Assembly: GCA_029881255.1 (NCBI GenBank)
Contig: JAOUMY010000004.1
Span: 1-53,312, forward strand
Source of the DNA: Gammaproteobacteria bacterium
GTDB taxonomy: Bacteria > Pseudomonadota > Gammaproteobacteria > S012-40
DNA length: 53,312 bases
Direction: 5' to 3'
The position numbers and the translations under genes are program-made. Position 1 is the stretch's first letter. Each line of letters opens with the position of its first letter. Below the pieces are notes generated by a model. It did not search any database. It was not told the origin of the DNA and was given only the letters and a program-made list of their open reading frames with translations. Shown in pieces: positions 33,178-40,821 of this stretch.

Positions 33178-33639
33178 TCAGCTTCCCATTGTTTTTTTAA
33201 TGCGGCGGAAGGTGTCTTTCGACTCCTCAATCTGTTTTTGTTCCTGAGCTTCTGAGTTAGGGAAAGCATGGTCCAGATGCGCTTTTATGACGCGTGCGAG
33301 CGAATTTCCTGAGTATTCCTTACTTCTTACCTTCTTATCTAACCAGGCAAGGCTTGTTGAATAACGTTCGTTATCCTCTTTGAGCTTTTTGGCTTCGGCT
33401 TCAAAGACACGCGCTTTATCACTCAGACGTTTTGAGTATTCATATGCTTCGTTGAGCTCTGCTAATTGAGCATTGAGGTGCTCGATAATGGATTCCTGTT
33501 TTTCTGTTTTTTGCCGCAGTGTTAGCAATTGACGGTTGTTTTTTTCGCCGGACTTCTTTTCCGTGCGAAAGTTGAGCTCTGCAGTAACCCAGCCCGCAAT
33601 AATGAATAGAACAAAAACTATAAACAGTACGGTCGTCAT
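33178..33639 (-). CDS. Small membrane-anchored coiled-coil protein B
   Basis: 153 aa: N-terminal membrane helix (TVLFIVFVLFIIAGWVTAEL), then a long coiled coil (about residues 35-95, LTLRQKTEKQESIIEHLNAQ, SKRLSDKARVFEAEAKKLKE), a middle region (GNSLARVIKAHLDHAFPN) and a C-terminus ending in KDTFRRIKKTMGS. Not recognised. The layout and the closing FRR(I/M)K motif match the protein at 31745-32152. Converges on the FmdB-like gene with 9 bp between stop codons. Confidence 0.65.
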   Translation of the reverse strand: MTTVLFIVFVLFIIAGWVTAELNFRTEKKSGEKNNRQLLTLRQKTEKQESIIEHLNAQLAELNEAYEYSKRLSDKARVFEAEAKKLKEDNERYSTSLAWLDKKVRSKEYSGNSLARVIKAHLDHAFPNSEAQEQKQIEESKDTFRRIKKTMGS

Positions 33640-33907
33640 GTCTAAAGACTAAACTCGCAATATTTTCTCACTATCTTTATCGGCCTCGTACTTCCAGTAC
33701 TTTATTTAAGGGGAGGTAATTTGTGGAAATTGCGATCAAGTCCGGATTTATAGCGGGAATTAGGTCACATTCTGTAGGCTAAATGATAGGTAACTGCTTA
33801 ATGAATAAGGGAATTTGGAAAGTTTTCGGTAAAAATTACTTTTCACAGCTTTTTTACACCCGAGGCCTATATTGAAACCATGACTTGTTGAGAACCGGAG
33901 GCCCACA

Positions 33908-34267
33908 ATGAAAAGCATTCTTACCGTATGGATTATTGCCTTTACTCTTTATTCACTGACACCTCTAGTCATCGCGAGTGAGAAGCCACCACGCGCCGTC
34001 ATACCGGTTTGGGGCGCATACGCTGTCGTAGGGGATGTCTGTGTCGAAATCCGTAACCAGAGCACTGGGGAGCCTGCAATGGCCGAACTGTGGCTGGTAA
34101 ATGATGAAAGAGTCCAGTGGTTCGATGGCGCGCAGGGCGAAATGTGTCTGCCAGTGGAATTCAGTAGTAAAAGTGAATTGTATGCTGTTATTAACGATGA
34201 TTCGGTAGGTGTAAAAGTCGTACGAGATACAACAACAGGATACTTCACCATCGAATTGCCTTTGTAA
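33908..34267 (+). CDS. Secreted hypothetical protein
   Basis: 119 aa with a signal peptide (SILTVWIIAFTLYSLTPLVIA) and a small beta-rich mature part (VGDVCVEIRNQSTGEPAMAE, QGEMCLPVEFSSKSELYAVI) with two cysteines that could form a disulfide. Not recognised. GGAGG lies 7-8 nt before the ATG, and a strong terminator follows, so it is a complete single-gene unit. Probably periplasmic. Confidence 0.7.
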   Translation: MKSILTVWIIAFTLYSLTPLVIASEKPPRAVIPVWGAYAVVGDVCVEIRNQSTGEPAMAELWLVNDERVQWFDGAQGEMCLPVEFSSKSELYAVINDDSVGVKVVRDTTTGYFTIELPL

Positions 34268-34293
34268 AAATTACCTCCTGTAATGGGCTTGAA

Positions 34294-34317
34294 GGGCGCT
34301 TAGGCGCCCATTTTTTT
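34294..34317 (+). terminator. Intrinsic terminator after the secreted protein gene
   Basis: GGGCGC (34294-34299) pairs with GCGCCC (34304-34309) around TTAG, followed by A and a run of seven T (34311-34317). It runs into the stop codon of the convergent histidine kinase gene. Confidence 0.88.
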
Positions 34318-35938
34318 ATTGGAAAGGATTGGTGTCTATGAACTCGATACTGGGATTTTCGAGCTCATCTATTTTTGCTTCATCTAATTCATGATAGTCA
34401 GCATCAAGTCGCGAGTCCGCAGTTGGAATGAGAATATTGAATTCAACACCGGTGACATCGAGGGGACGAAAGTGTATACGGTCTCCGGCCTTGAGATGAT
34501 GGACTTCAATACACCATCTAGGTTTGTCTGGATTTTGGGGATCAAGTAGAACCGTCTTGCCATCTTTTCCTAGTCGATTGGCGAGAAAGGTTTTCTGGCT
34601 TGATTGAACAGATATTTCGAGACTCTGTACTTTGTGCGCCAGCTTGTAGACGACTTCAGTGGTATCCTCTTCGTCACCTTTGATCGAGCATTGTGGCTTC
34701 TTCCGTTCATCTAAAATGACATTAATAATCTGGTTCATGGTTTCGCCATTATTTTGTTCAAAGCGTATGACGTAGGTTTCCGGTTTGTTGACGTAATTGC
34801 GAATTTTTAGTTCGCCTTCATAGCCGGTCACAATCTCGTTTACGAAATAGAGGCCGAGTCCTTTGCCATGATGACCCTTGGTACGTTTGGTGGAAAATCC
34901 AAGTTTGAAAATCTCATCCTGAATTTCTGGTTCGATGTTTGGGCCGCTATTATACACCGATAGTTTTGCATACTTTCCGTTGCGGGTTAGTCTTACCGCA
35001 ATACGAGAATATTTGTGCCCATAACGTTTGCTGTTGTGATAGTAGAGTGCATTGTTGATCAGATTTTCAAGCAATAGAATTATATAATTTTCATTGCCGA
35101 GTAATTCGCCAGCATAGTCGAGTTTGACCCAGAAATATTGGTCCTGGTATTGGTACACTTCGCTGCGTTTACCTTCTGGCGGTAGTGCGCTGTCGCGATT
35201 AATGATGAATGCATCCAGACTATGTATTACCGCCAGACGGGTGGAGAAGGTTGGAGAGTAGGGGTTTTCCTGTTGATCATCGAGCAGTTGTCGATAATAG
35301 TGTTCTTCGCTTTCGTAAATTTTGTTCGCAATATACATTGCAATATTATCGGTGGTGGAAAGATCCAATAAATCCCATAAATAGCTCATGGCCCGCAATG
35401 CTTCTTCGTAGGTGACGGTATCTTCAGTTTTTAACTCACGCATGGCGCGTCTAAGCGCCGTATTGACTTTATCGTAACTGATAACGCCGTTGTGTCGGAC
35501 CTCGGAGGCGATATGGCGGAAGTGGAGAAACTTTTCGTCATATTCGATATATTCCAACAATCGATCACTGATGAACATTTTTAGCTTGTCTGCATGGTCG
35601 GCATATTTGTGTACTTTGTTCTGTAGCTTGTTTTTGCCTAGTAGCAAATCATTCAGACGTGCCTCATAGTTTTCCACCTGTCGATCGAAATAGCGTTTTT
35701 GGCGTTGGAAACGTACGGCTTCCAATATTATGGCCAGAATAAATGCAAATAATATCCAGAGTTGTGTTGTCGTGGCGGCCATGCTTGGATCTATATTCCA
35801 GTCCAGCATCCGTTGTTGATTGCTAATAAGGTAAAAGTAGCCCAGACAAACTGCGGCGATGGCAAAGCCGAACCAGGCGAAGGGTAGTGGGGCGCGCTTG
35901 AACCGCTTTGGTTTTTTTTCCGTGTATTCTTCGGTCAT
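34316..35938 (-). CDS. Membrane sensor histidine kinase with atypical phosphoacceptor region
   Basis: 540 aa: two membrane helices (about residues 21-39 and 58-74) with only a short loop between them, then a coiled coil and a helical dimerisation region. The phospho-accepting His is probably in HFRHIASEVRHNG (residues 139-151), which does not match the usual H-box. The ATPase domain is intact: LLLENLINNALYYHNSK (N-box, 288-303), NSGPN as G1, and GKGLGLYFVNEIV as G2. About 150 C-terminal residues follow it. It lies 8 bp downstream of the response regulator gene, so they are a cognate pair. The loop is too small for a large ligand domain, so sensing is likely in the membrane or cytoplasm. Confidence 0.88.
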   Translation of the reverse strand: MTEEYTEKKPKRFKRAPLPFAWFGFAIAAVCLGYFYLISNQQRMLDWNIDPSMAATTTQLWILFAFILAIILEAVRFQRQKRYFDRQVENYEARLNDLLLGKNKLQNKVHKYADHADKLKMFISDRLLEYIEYDEKFLHFRHIASEVRHNGVISYDKVNTALRRAMRELKTEDTVTYEEALRAMSYLWDLLDLSTTDNIAMYIANKIYESEEHYYRQLLDDQQENPYSPTFSTRLAVIHSLDAFIINRDSALPPEGKRSEVYQYQDQYFWVKLDYAGELLGNENYIILLLENLINNALYYHNSKRYGHKYSRIAVRLTRNGKYAKLSVYNSGPNIEPEIQDEIFKLGFSTKRTKGHHGKGLGLYFVNEIVTGYEGELKIRNYVNKPETYVIRFEQNNGETMNQIINVILDERKKPQCSIKGDEEDTTEVVYKLAHKVQSLEISVQSSQKTFLANRLGKDGKTVLLDPQNPDKPRWCIEVHHLKAGDRIHFRPLDVTGVEFNILIPTADSRLDADYHELDEAKIDELENPSIEFIDTNPFQ

Positions 35939-35946
35939 GGGTATGT

Positions 35947-36744
35947 TCAGGGTTTTTTCCAGTAATATGCGCCATCGGCACCGCCGGCGACGATGCCTTT
36001 TCCATTTTTACAGGTTTCGAGAAAATCACCTTGCCCGCCTCCAGCTACGTCGATTGCACGACGCAAGGTTTTTATATGTTGGCGATAGGTTGCGGCCGCG
36101 TAGTCCTCTGGTTCAATATTGAGATACTCGGCCATTTGGGCGGTGGTAACTGGACGAGGAGAGCGTTCAACAAGACAGCGTAGGATTTTGCGCGGTGTTG
36201 GTGCCAGCGGGCGTTTCGGATTGTCCGGGTTCATTACTTTCTGATCCTTCCAGTACACTTCCCATGTATCGAGATCGAGTTTAAGCTCACCACTATTGAT
36301 GACTTTGTCTGTGGTCTGTGTTGGTGAACTCTGGCGAACCACGGCCTGCCGCAAAATGGCACGGATGCGCCACACCAGAACCTCTTCGATATTGCGCTGG
36401 TGTTTGGAGATAAAATCCGCCGCATTGTGTTCTACCAGTGCATCGCGTTCAATATCGGTGCCGTTATGCTCCGACAGAAAGATCACGGGTACGTCTTTCC
36501 ACTTTGTCTGTAGGGCGCGGGATACAGAAAAACCTGCCTGGTCGAAACCATTCATGCGTGCGTCAAGTATAGCAACGTCGGGGCGCTCGTCGTCTTTTGC
36601 GAGGTTAATGCGTTGGCATGCGGCCTCGGGGAATTTGAATACTTCGACGATGTTATTACTGTCGTCGAATGACGTCTCTTCTAGGACGTGTTTGAATTTG
36701 TTTATCCAGTGGGATTGGTCTTCTACCCAGAATATTCTCGCCAT
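35947..36744 (-). CDS. Response regulator with C-terminal winged-helix DNA-binding domain
   Basis: 265 aa. Receiver domain: IFWVEDQSHW, phospho-accepting Asp in DVAILDARMNGFDQAG, PVIFLSEHNGTD and Lys in ADFISKHQ. The C-terminal OmpR-type winged helix has RKILRCLVERSPRPVTTAQM and DYAAATYRQHIKTLRRAID (recognition helix). It is a transcription regulator for the adjacent kinase; targets are unknown. The ATG at 36744 follows the large repeat region, which therefore forms its upstream DNA. Confidence 0.9.
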   Translation of the reverse strand: MARIFWVEDQSHWINKFKHVLEETSFDDSNNIVEVFKFPEAACQRINLAKDDERPDVAILDARMNGFDQAGFSVSRALQTKWKDVPVIFLSEHNGTDIERDALVEHNAADFISKHQRNIEEVLVWRIRAILRQAVVRQSSPTQTTDKVINSGELKLDLDTWEVYWKDQKVMNPDNPKRPLAPTPRKILRCLVERSPRPVTTAQMAEYLNIEPEDYAAATYRQHIKTLRRAIDVAGGGQGDFLETCKNGKGIVAGGADGAYYWKKP

Positions 36745-36904
36745 AGTGGTTTCTGTCGTTTCGTGTCAGTTGTCTATATATGCAATTTTGTGCAAGTTTT
36801 ACAAGTTAGTCTGCTATCTGTGTCTCATTCAGGCTTTCAGTGCGTTTTTCCAGAATTCTGGTGCGGTTTCCTTTTTGGGCTTCGCGGCTGTTTGGGGTTT
36901 GGGG

Positions 36905-37034
36905 CCTAGGGGGAACAGGAGAGAGGATGGGACTTACAAGACTCGCTGCAAATACTTCCCTGTACGCTCTGCGGCCGCGTCCGTGCGGCCGAAGGTCTTG
37001 TAAGTCCCATCCTCTCTCCTATACCCCCTAGGGA
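36905..37034 (+). repeat. Giant hairpin 1 (38-bp stem, 52-nt conserved loop)
   Basis: Left arm 36905-36942 pairs with right arm 36995-37032 in 36 of 38 positions. The loop (36943-36994) is 52 nt and contains its own 7-bp hairpin, CGGCCGC/GCGGCCG (36972-36978 with 36985-36991). The loop is nearly identical to the reverse complement of the loop of hairpin 2, while the stems are unrelated. The element lies upstream of the response regulator gene. Confidence 0.9.
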
Positions 37035-37150
37035 TAGGTATCGGGCGCGCCGCTCGTGCTTGAATTTGGGTTTCATGCCGACATTCGAGTCAGCGTAAAA
37101 ACTAAATTGTTTGTATTCATTAAAAGAGATTCTTTGAGTCACCATTTGGC

Positions 37151-37230
37151 GAATCCACGAATCCACGAATCCACGAATCCACGAATCCACGAATCCACGA
37201 ATCCACGAATCCACGAATCCACGAATCCAC
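37151..37230. repeat. Tandem octamer repeat, ten copies
   Basis: GAATCCAC is repeated exactly ten times (80 bp), followed by a broken copy (GATCCAAAC). It sits between the two giant hairpins. ORFs reading through it give repeating Trp-Ile-Arg peptides and are not credible genes. Perfect short repeats like this often vary in copy number by slippage. Confidence 0.95.
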
Positions 37231-37261
37231 GATCCAAACCTTTGCACAATGCGAGCTCGTA

Positions 37262-37371
37262 AGCCTGGGGTCGGTGTCGCTTGGCAAAACCTTCGGCCGC
37301 ATGGACGCGGCCGCAGAGCGCACACGGACGTGTTCACAGCGAGTTTTGCCAAGCGACACCGACCCCAGGCT
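37262..37371 (-). repeat. Giant hairpin 2 (29-bp perfect stem, same 52-nt loop inverted)
   Basis: Left arm 37262-37290 pairs perfectly with 37343-37371. The loop (37291-37342) is again 52 nt; its reverse complement matches the loop of hairpin 1 at 45 of 52 positions, including TCGCTG at one end and CGCTCTGCGGCCGCGTCC with TGCGGCCGAAG at the other. The stem (GGGGTCGGTGTCGCTTGGC core) is unlike that of hairpin 1. Confidence 0.9.
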
Positions 37372-37513
37372 GAAAGAGCGACGCCGCGCCCCGGACCCAA
37401 CTACCCGAAAACCCGAATTCTTAACCAATTGGTTCGTAAAACTTCGAACACACGCTTCACAAACGCCAAAACCGGTGCACACTCCACACCGGCAATCACA
37501 ATATAATCAATAC

Positions 37514-37542
37514 AAAAAAAGGGCCAACTCGAAAGTTGGCCC
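37514..37542 (-). terminator. Intrinsic terminator with UUCG tetraloop after the VWA lipoprotein gene
   Basis: GGGCCAACT (37521-37529) pairs with AGTTGGCCC (37534-37542). On the minus strand the loop reads TTCG, the very stable tetraloop, and the A-run at 37514-37520 becomes a seven-T tail. It lies directly after the stop codon of the minus-strand gene. Confidence 0.92.
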
Positions 37543-37554
37543 CTACACCGCGGG

Positions 37555-38205
37555 TTAACTGCGCAAGAGCTTTTCAAGGCGGTCGAGGTCATTGACGACG
37601 GTCCATGTTCCACCACCATCGCTAACCCGCTTCTCCCAAAGGTCCAAGCGATTCAGATACTCGCGGGGGTCGACATTATCCGAGCGTAGCTTGGTTACGT
37701 TCAGGGCAACAACTTTGATGCCCACCAATGGAATCTGAAAATCGCGGATATGGCCTTTGATGAGATCTTCTTCGAGATCCGAGAACACCAGAACATATTT
37801 TTCCGATGCGCCTGTCTCATTGAGATACTCCGAAGCCTGTAGTACACCACCCGTGATATCCGTAAACGAACTGCTTTTAACACCAGAGATGAAGTTATCA
37901 ATCTGACGTTTAAACTGACGTTTCTGCTCATTTGTGGCGCTTGGACGAGGATCGAATGTTATCTTCGATACGATGTCCTTCTCACTAAAGCTGCCACTGT
38001 CGATACGCGCTACAGCCAGGGAGTCTCCGCTGCTCAGATTGGCCAGTAGATAGTTGATGATCTTCTGCGCCTTTTGTAGTTCTTCCGTATAGGTGCCGGA
38101 GGTATCCAGTAACATAAACACCGCTTTCGTGCGTGGACCCTGTTCAGAACAACCGGCCAACAGTGTCATGCATGCTGCGAACAATAAAATTGATATGCGT
38201 TTCAT
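37555..38205 (-). CDS. VWA-like domain lipoprotein
   Basis: 216 aa. Lipoprotein signal KRISILLFAACMTLLAGCS (lipobox LAGC), then a von Willebrand A-like fold: AVFMLLDTSGTYTEEL (DxSGT metal motif, about residues 28-43), SSFTDITGGVLQASEYL and KYVLVFSDLEEDL. VWA domains bind partner proteins through a metal ion. It is 19 bp downstream of a large membrane protein gene on the same strand, so likely an envelope complex. The start at 38205 has GGAG about 9 nt upstream; the frame continues upstream to 38307 but overlaps the neighbour. Confidence 0.85.
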   Translation of the reverse strand: MKRISILLFAACMTLLAGCSEQGPRTKAVFMLLDTSGTYTEELQKAQKIINYLLANLSSGDSLAVARIDSGSFSEKDIVSKITFDPRPSATNEQKRQFKRQIDNFISGVKSSSFTDITGGVLQASEYLNETGASEKYVLVFSDLEEDLIKGHIRDFQIPLVGIKVVALNVTKLRSDNVDPREYLNRLDLWEKRVSDGGGTWTVVNDLDRLEKLLRS

Positions 38206-38224
38206 AATGAATTTCTCCAAAGTC

Positions 38225-39700
38225 TTATTTGACTTGATCGATTTCAGCGGCTTCAAGAAAGTGAATGTTTTCACCTTTTGGTAGTTTCTCAACATCGTCC
38301 TGAACAACGTGTTTGCGATGGTTGATAACTACCTTTTCAATGTGTAGTGGTAGAAAGATCAAGACATCATAGAGACCAACACAGACCTTAGTCAGATTGT
38401 TGAAAAGGTTGCCGCAAAAACGAATCATGAAAGACAGTGTGCGCAGCACGCCCAGTCCCATCAAACCCAGTACCGTACGTAAAGAGTGAATGAAGGATTC
38501 GAGTGGAATCGCAACAAAGGCCAATGTGAAGGGCAGTATAAAACCCATGATCATCTGACCCATGGACGGAATCCAACGAAACTCCGCATCAACAACACCT
38601 AAGCCCGATAGTGATTGCGCAAGTGCTTCACGGTCCATAGCCAGCAGATCGCGCATATAGGCAAGCGAGGCTTCTACGGTAGCCAATATGGTCAGAATAG
38701 TCAGGGTGATGATCAGCATCTTGCGGCGCATGTGGTCATCCATCGAATGTATAACGGGGAATAGATGGGTGATGCGCAGTGATTCCAGCAGGAATAGACC
38801 CATGGCCATTTCCACCATAATAATCACTAATGCTGCTACGTCTGCAGTCTTCATTGGACCCAGTTGTGATGTACCGCCGACCATTTCAGACATCGGCAGG
38901 GCAATCAACTGAAAGTTGATAACGGCGCCGAACAAGGCAATCAGTAAAACAAAACCGGCAATAAAGAACTGCGTGAGGGAAGATGAAGTTAGTGAACGCG
39001 CTGCGTGATCTTCAGCTGCGCGAATAGCTTCATAAGTTTTGATCTGGTTGTCAATTTTGTTAGAGCGTGACTCAAGATCATTAAAGCGATTATTTACCTC
39101 GTTTAAGGTTTGAGAGACCGTACGCCAGGAAGGCAGCATACGCTTTAATAGCTGATGACGCTGGAGACTGTTCTTGCGATAGCTGTCGATGGTTTCTTTG
39201 TGCGCAGTTTCGATAGTCTCATGTAGGCCGTCGAGAATTTTGGCTACTGTAGGGTCACCATGGCGAGGAATACGTGCAATGGTATCGACCGCGTCCAACC
39301 AGGCAGGAGGAGAGGGCGGTGTTTCGGTGGCGCTGCGATAGTCTTCCTCGATCTTGCTCAAGGCATCGCTGATCTTGCGATGCAGTGCAGGGTAGCCACT
39401 CAGGTCACGGGAAACAACAGCGTTTACGCGATGAAATTCGCGTTCGATTTGCTTTTCGACGTTGTTTAGGCCGGCAGCCAGAACGACTTCTTTATTGCGT
39501 TCAGTGAGCCGTTGCTCAAAGCGACTTAGCGAACGTGCACTCAGGCGCGCTGCCGCGCGTACTGATCTGCCCATAGAGCTTAGAAGCTGGTGGGCTGGGG
39601 TGCGTCCCAGATACATTGCCAGGACGATTAATACAAACCAAATAACGACGGACACGCCGGCGTTATTTGACCAAAGGTAAAACACATTTTCGACCGTCAT
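38225..39700 (-). CDS. Large membrane protein with long coiled-coil region
   Basis: 491 aa, unrecognised. One N-terminal membrane helix (about residues 15-33) is followed by about 200 residues of helical, partly coiled-coil sequence (residues 45-240, e.g. LSRFEQRLTERNKEVVLAAG, VNNRFNDLESRSNKIDNQIK). Then there are four or so membrane helices (LTQFFIAGFVLLIALFGAVI, AALVIIMVEMAMGLFLLESL, MLIITLTILTILATVEASLA, MGQMIMGFILPFTLAFVAIP). The C-terminal tail is cytoplasmic. The layout resembles mechanosensitive or secretion-type scaffolds only loosely. It forms an operon with the VWA lipoprotein gene. Confidence 0.75.
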   Translation of the reverse strand: MTVENVFYLWSNNAGVSVVIWFVLIVLAMYLGRTPAHQLLSSMGRSVRAAARLSARSLSRFEQRLTERNKEVVLAAGLNNVEKQIEREFHRVNAVVSRDLSGYPALHRKISDALSKIEEDYRSATETPPSPPAWLDAVDTIARIPRHGDPTVAKILDGLHETIETAHKETIDSYRKNSLQRHQLLKRMLPSWRTVSQTLNEVNNRFNDLESRSNKIDNQIKTYEAIRAAEDHAARSLTSSSLTQFFIAGFVLLIALFGAVINFQLIALPMSEMVGGTSQLGPMKTADVAALVIIMVEMAMGLFLLESLRITHLFPVIHSMDDHMRRKMLIITLTILTILATVEASLAYMRDLLAMDREALAQSLSGLGVVDAEFRWIPSMGQMIMGFILPFTLAFVAIPLESFIHSLRTVLGLMGLGVLRTLSFMIRFCGNLFNNLTKVCVGLYDVLIFLPLHIEKVVINHRKHVVQDDVEKLPKGENIHFLEAAEIDQVK

Positions 39701-39870
39701 ATTACACCTCGATTTGTAAGAATAATTTCTCTATTTACGGGCCTGGGAGAGGGCCCGCATTTGCTGCTCAGAGATATTGTTGGCCGGAGGTGTGAAAATT
39801 CGGTAAAAAGCCTGTCTAGGTACTCTTGTATGGGCCGAGAACGTTTCTATGTATATGAATTTACGCAATA

Positions 39871-40098
39871 TTACTCAAAAATATTTTTTATCGCATTTCC
39901 CGTGACGCGCGCCTGTGCCTCTGTGGCCTTTTTGCATTTGTCGGCATCCACAGCCTTTTTGCCCATGACTACGCATTCCTTTAATACCTTGTGTCGTAAA
40001 TCATCGTTACGAACCAGTTGTTCAACTGAATAGCCGCAGGCGCTAAGGCTGAGTGCCAAAGAGAGCATCAGGAACTTGATAGTGAGACTTGATTTCAT
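39871..40098 (-). CDS. EexN-like small lipoprotein
   Basis: 75 aa: lipoprotein signal (TIKFLMLSLALSLSACG, Cys about residue 21), then VEQLVRNDDLRHKVLKECVV and KKAVDADKCKKATEAQARVT, the EexN-type pattern with two cysteines. EexN proteins were named for entry exclusion in conjugation, but chromosomal relatives far from any conjugation genes are common, and none lie here. Single gene; function unknown. Confidence 0.7.
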   Translation of the reverse strand: MKSSLTIKFLMLSLALSLSACGYSVEQLVRNDDLRHKVLKECVVMGKKAVDADKCKKATEAQARVTGNAIKNIFE

Positions 40099-40144
40099 AG
40101 TGTGCCTTCCTTATGTTGATGGCACCAATTATACCTGGAATAAC

Positions 40145-40795
40145 ATGGAATCCTACGAGCACTTGCAATGTCCTCTTTGCAATTCAACGCAGAGCGCGCA
40201 TTTCTGGCGGGACAAGCGGCGGAACTATGTTATCTGTTCGCAATGCGAACTGGTGTTTGTACCTGTTGCAGAACATATCAGCCCGACACAGGAGAAGAAG
40301 CAGTACGACATGCATCAAAATTCGCCCAATGATACGCGCTATCGGCAGTTCTTATCCCGGCTTGTAAATCCACTACGTCGAAGGCTGCCGGACAGGAGCA
40401 AAGGACTGGATTTTGGTAGTGGACCCGGTCCGACCGTGTCGGTAATGTTGGAAGAAATGGGGCATCAGGTAACTCTCTATGACAAATTCTATGCCCCGGA
40501 TACGGCAGTGCTACGTTATGAGTATGACTTTATTACATGCACAGAAGTGGTTGAACATCTCGTGAATGTTGGCCAAGACTTAGATACGCTTTGGGGTCTG
40601 TTGACTACGGGAGGCATCTTGGCCGTAATGACAAAAACCCACGAGGGACGTGAGCGCTTTTCTCAATGGCATTATAAGAACGACCCAACCCATATCGTGT
40701 TTTTTTCCAAGGCCACGATGAAATATCTAGCTAATCATTGGCAGGCCAGTCTGGAGCTTATTGAGCCGGATGTTTTTATATTTGAGAAAGGATGA
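40145..40795 (+). CDS. SAM-dependent methyltransferase with N-terminal zinc ribbon
   Basis: 216 aa. The N-terminus has CPLCNSTQSAHFWRDK and VICSQCELVFVP, a four-Cys zinc ribbon as in the methyltransferase-23 group. The catalytic domain has GLDFGSGPGPTVSVMLEEMG (SAM motif I, about residues 84-103), YDFITCTEVVEHLVNVGQDL and GGILAVMTKTHEGRERFSQW. C-terminal HYKNDPTHIVFFSKATM is typical of this group. The substrate is unknown. I start it at MESYEHL (40145); the open frame from 40076 overlaps the divergent lipoprotein gene start and lacks similarity. Confidence 0.85.
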   Translation: MESYEHLQCPLCNSTQSAHFWRDKRRNYVICSQCELVFVPVAEHISPTQEKKQYDMHQNSPNDTRYRQFLSRLVNPLRRRLPDRSKGLDFGSGPGPTVSVMLEEMGHQVTLYDKFYAPDTAVLRYEYDFITCTEVVEHLVNVGQDLDTLWGLLTTGGILAVMTKTHEGRERFSQWHYKNDPTHIVFFSKATMKYLANHWQASLELIEPDVFIFEKG

Positions 40796-40821
40796 TGCTT
40801 TCCGATTTGAGATCTTGCGCG

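Larger units (their letters stand above)
36745..37554. other. 810-bp non-coding repeat block
   Basis: Between the response regulator gene and the VWA lipoprotein gene I find no credible gene. It contains two giant hairpins, ten octamers, a stretch of unique sequence (37035-37150), AC-rich DNA (37381-37510) and the terminator of the lipoprotein gene. Several ORFs of 60-160 codons cross it in different frames, but all are built from hairpin arms and octamers. Confidence 0.8.

Noticed and set aside
37151-37230. CRISPR array
   Set aside because: The copies are 8 bp and directly adjacent, with no spacers and no cas genes.
36905-37371. Integron attC-like sites
   Set aside because: attC sites have conserved ends and variable loops. 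Here the loop is conserved and the stems differ, and no integrase or core-site motif is seen.
36906-37400. 164-codon minus-strand ORF with repeating Trp-Ile-Arg peptide
   Set aside because: It is built from hairpin arms and the octamer repeat; overlapping ORFs of similar quality exist in other frames and none has a credible ribosome binding site or fold.
39871-40098. Conjugation module suggested by the EexN-like lipoprotein
   Set aside because: No other transfer, relaxase or type IV secretion genes are in the window.
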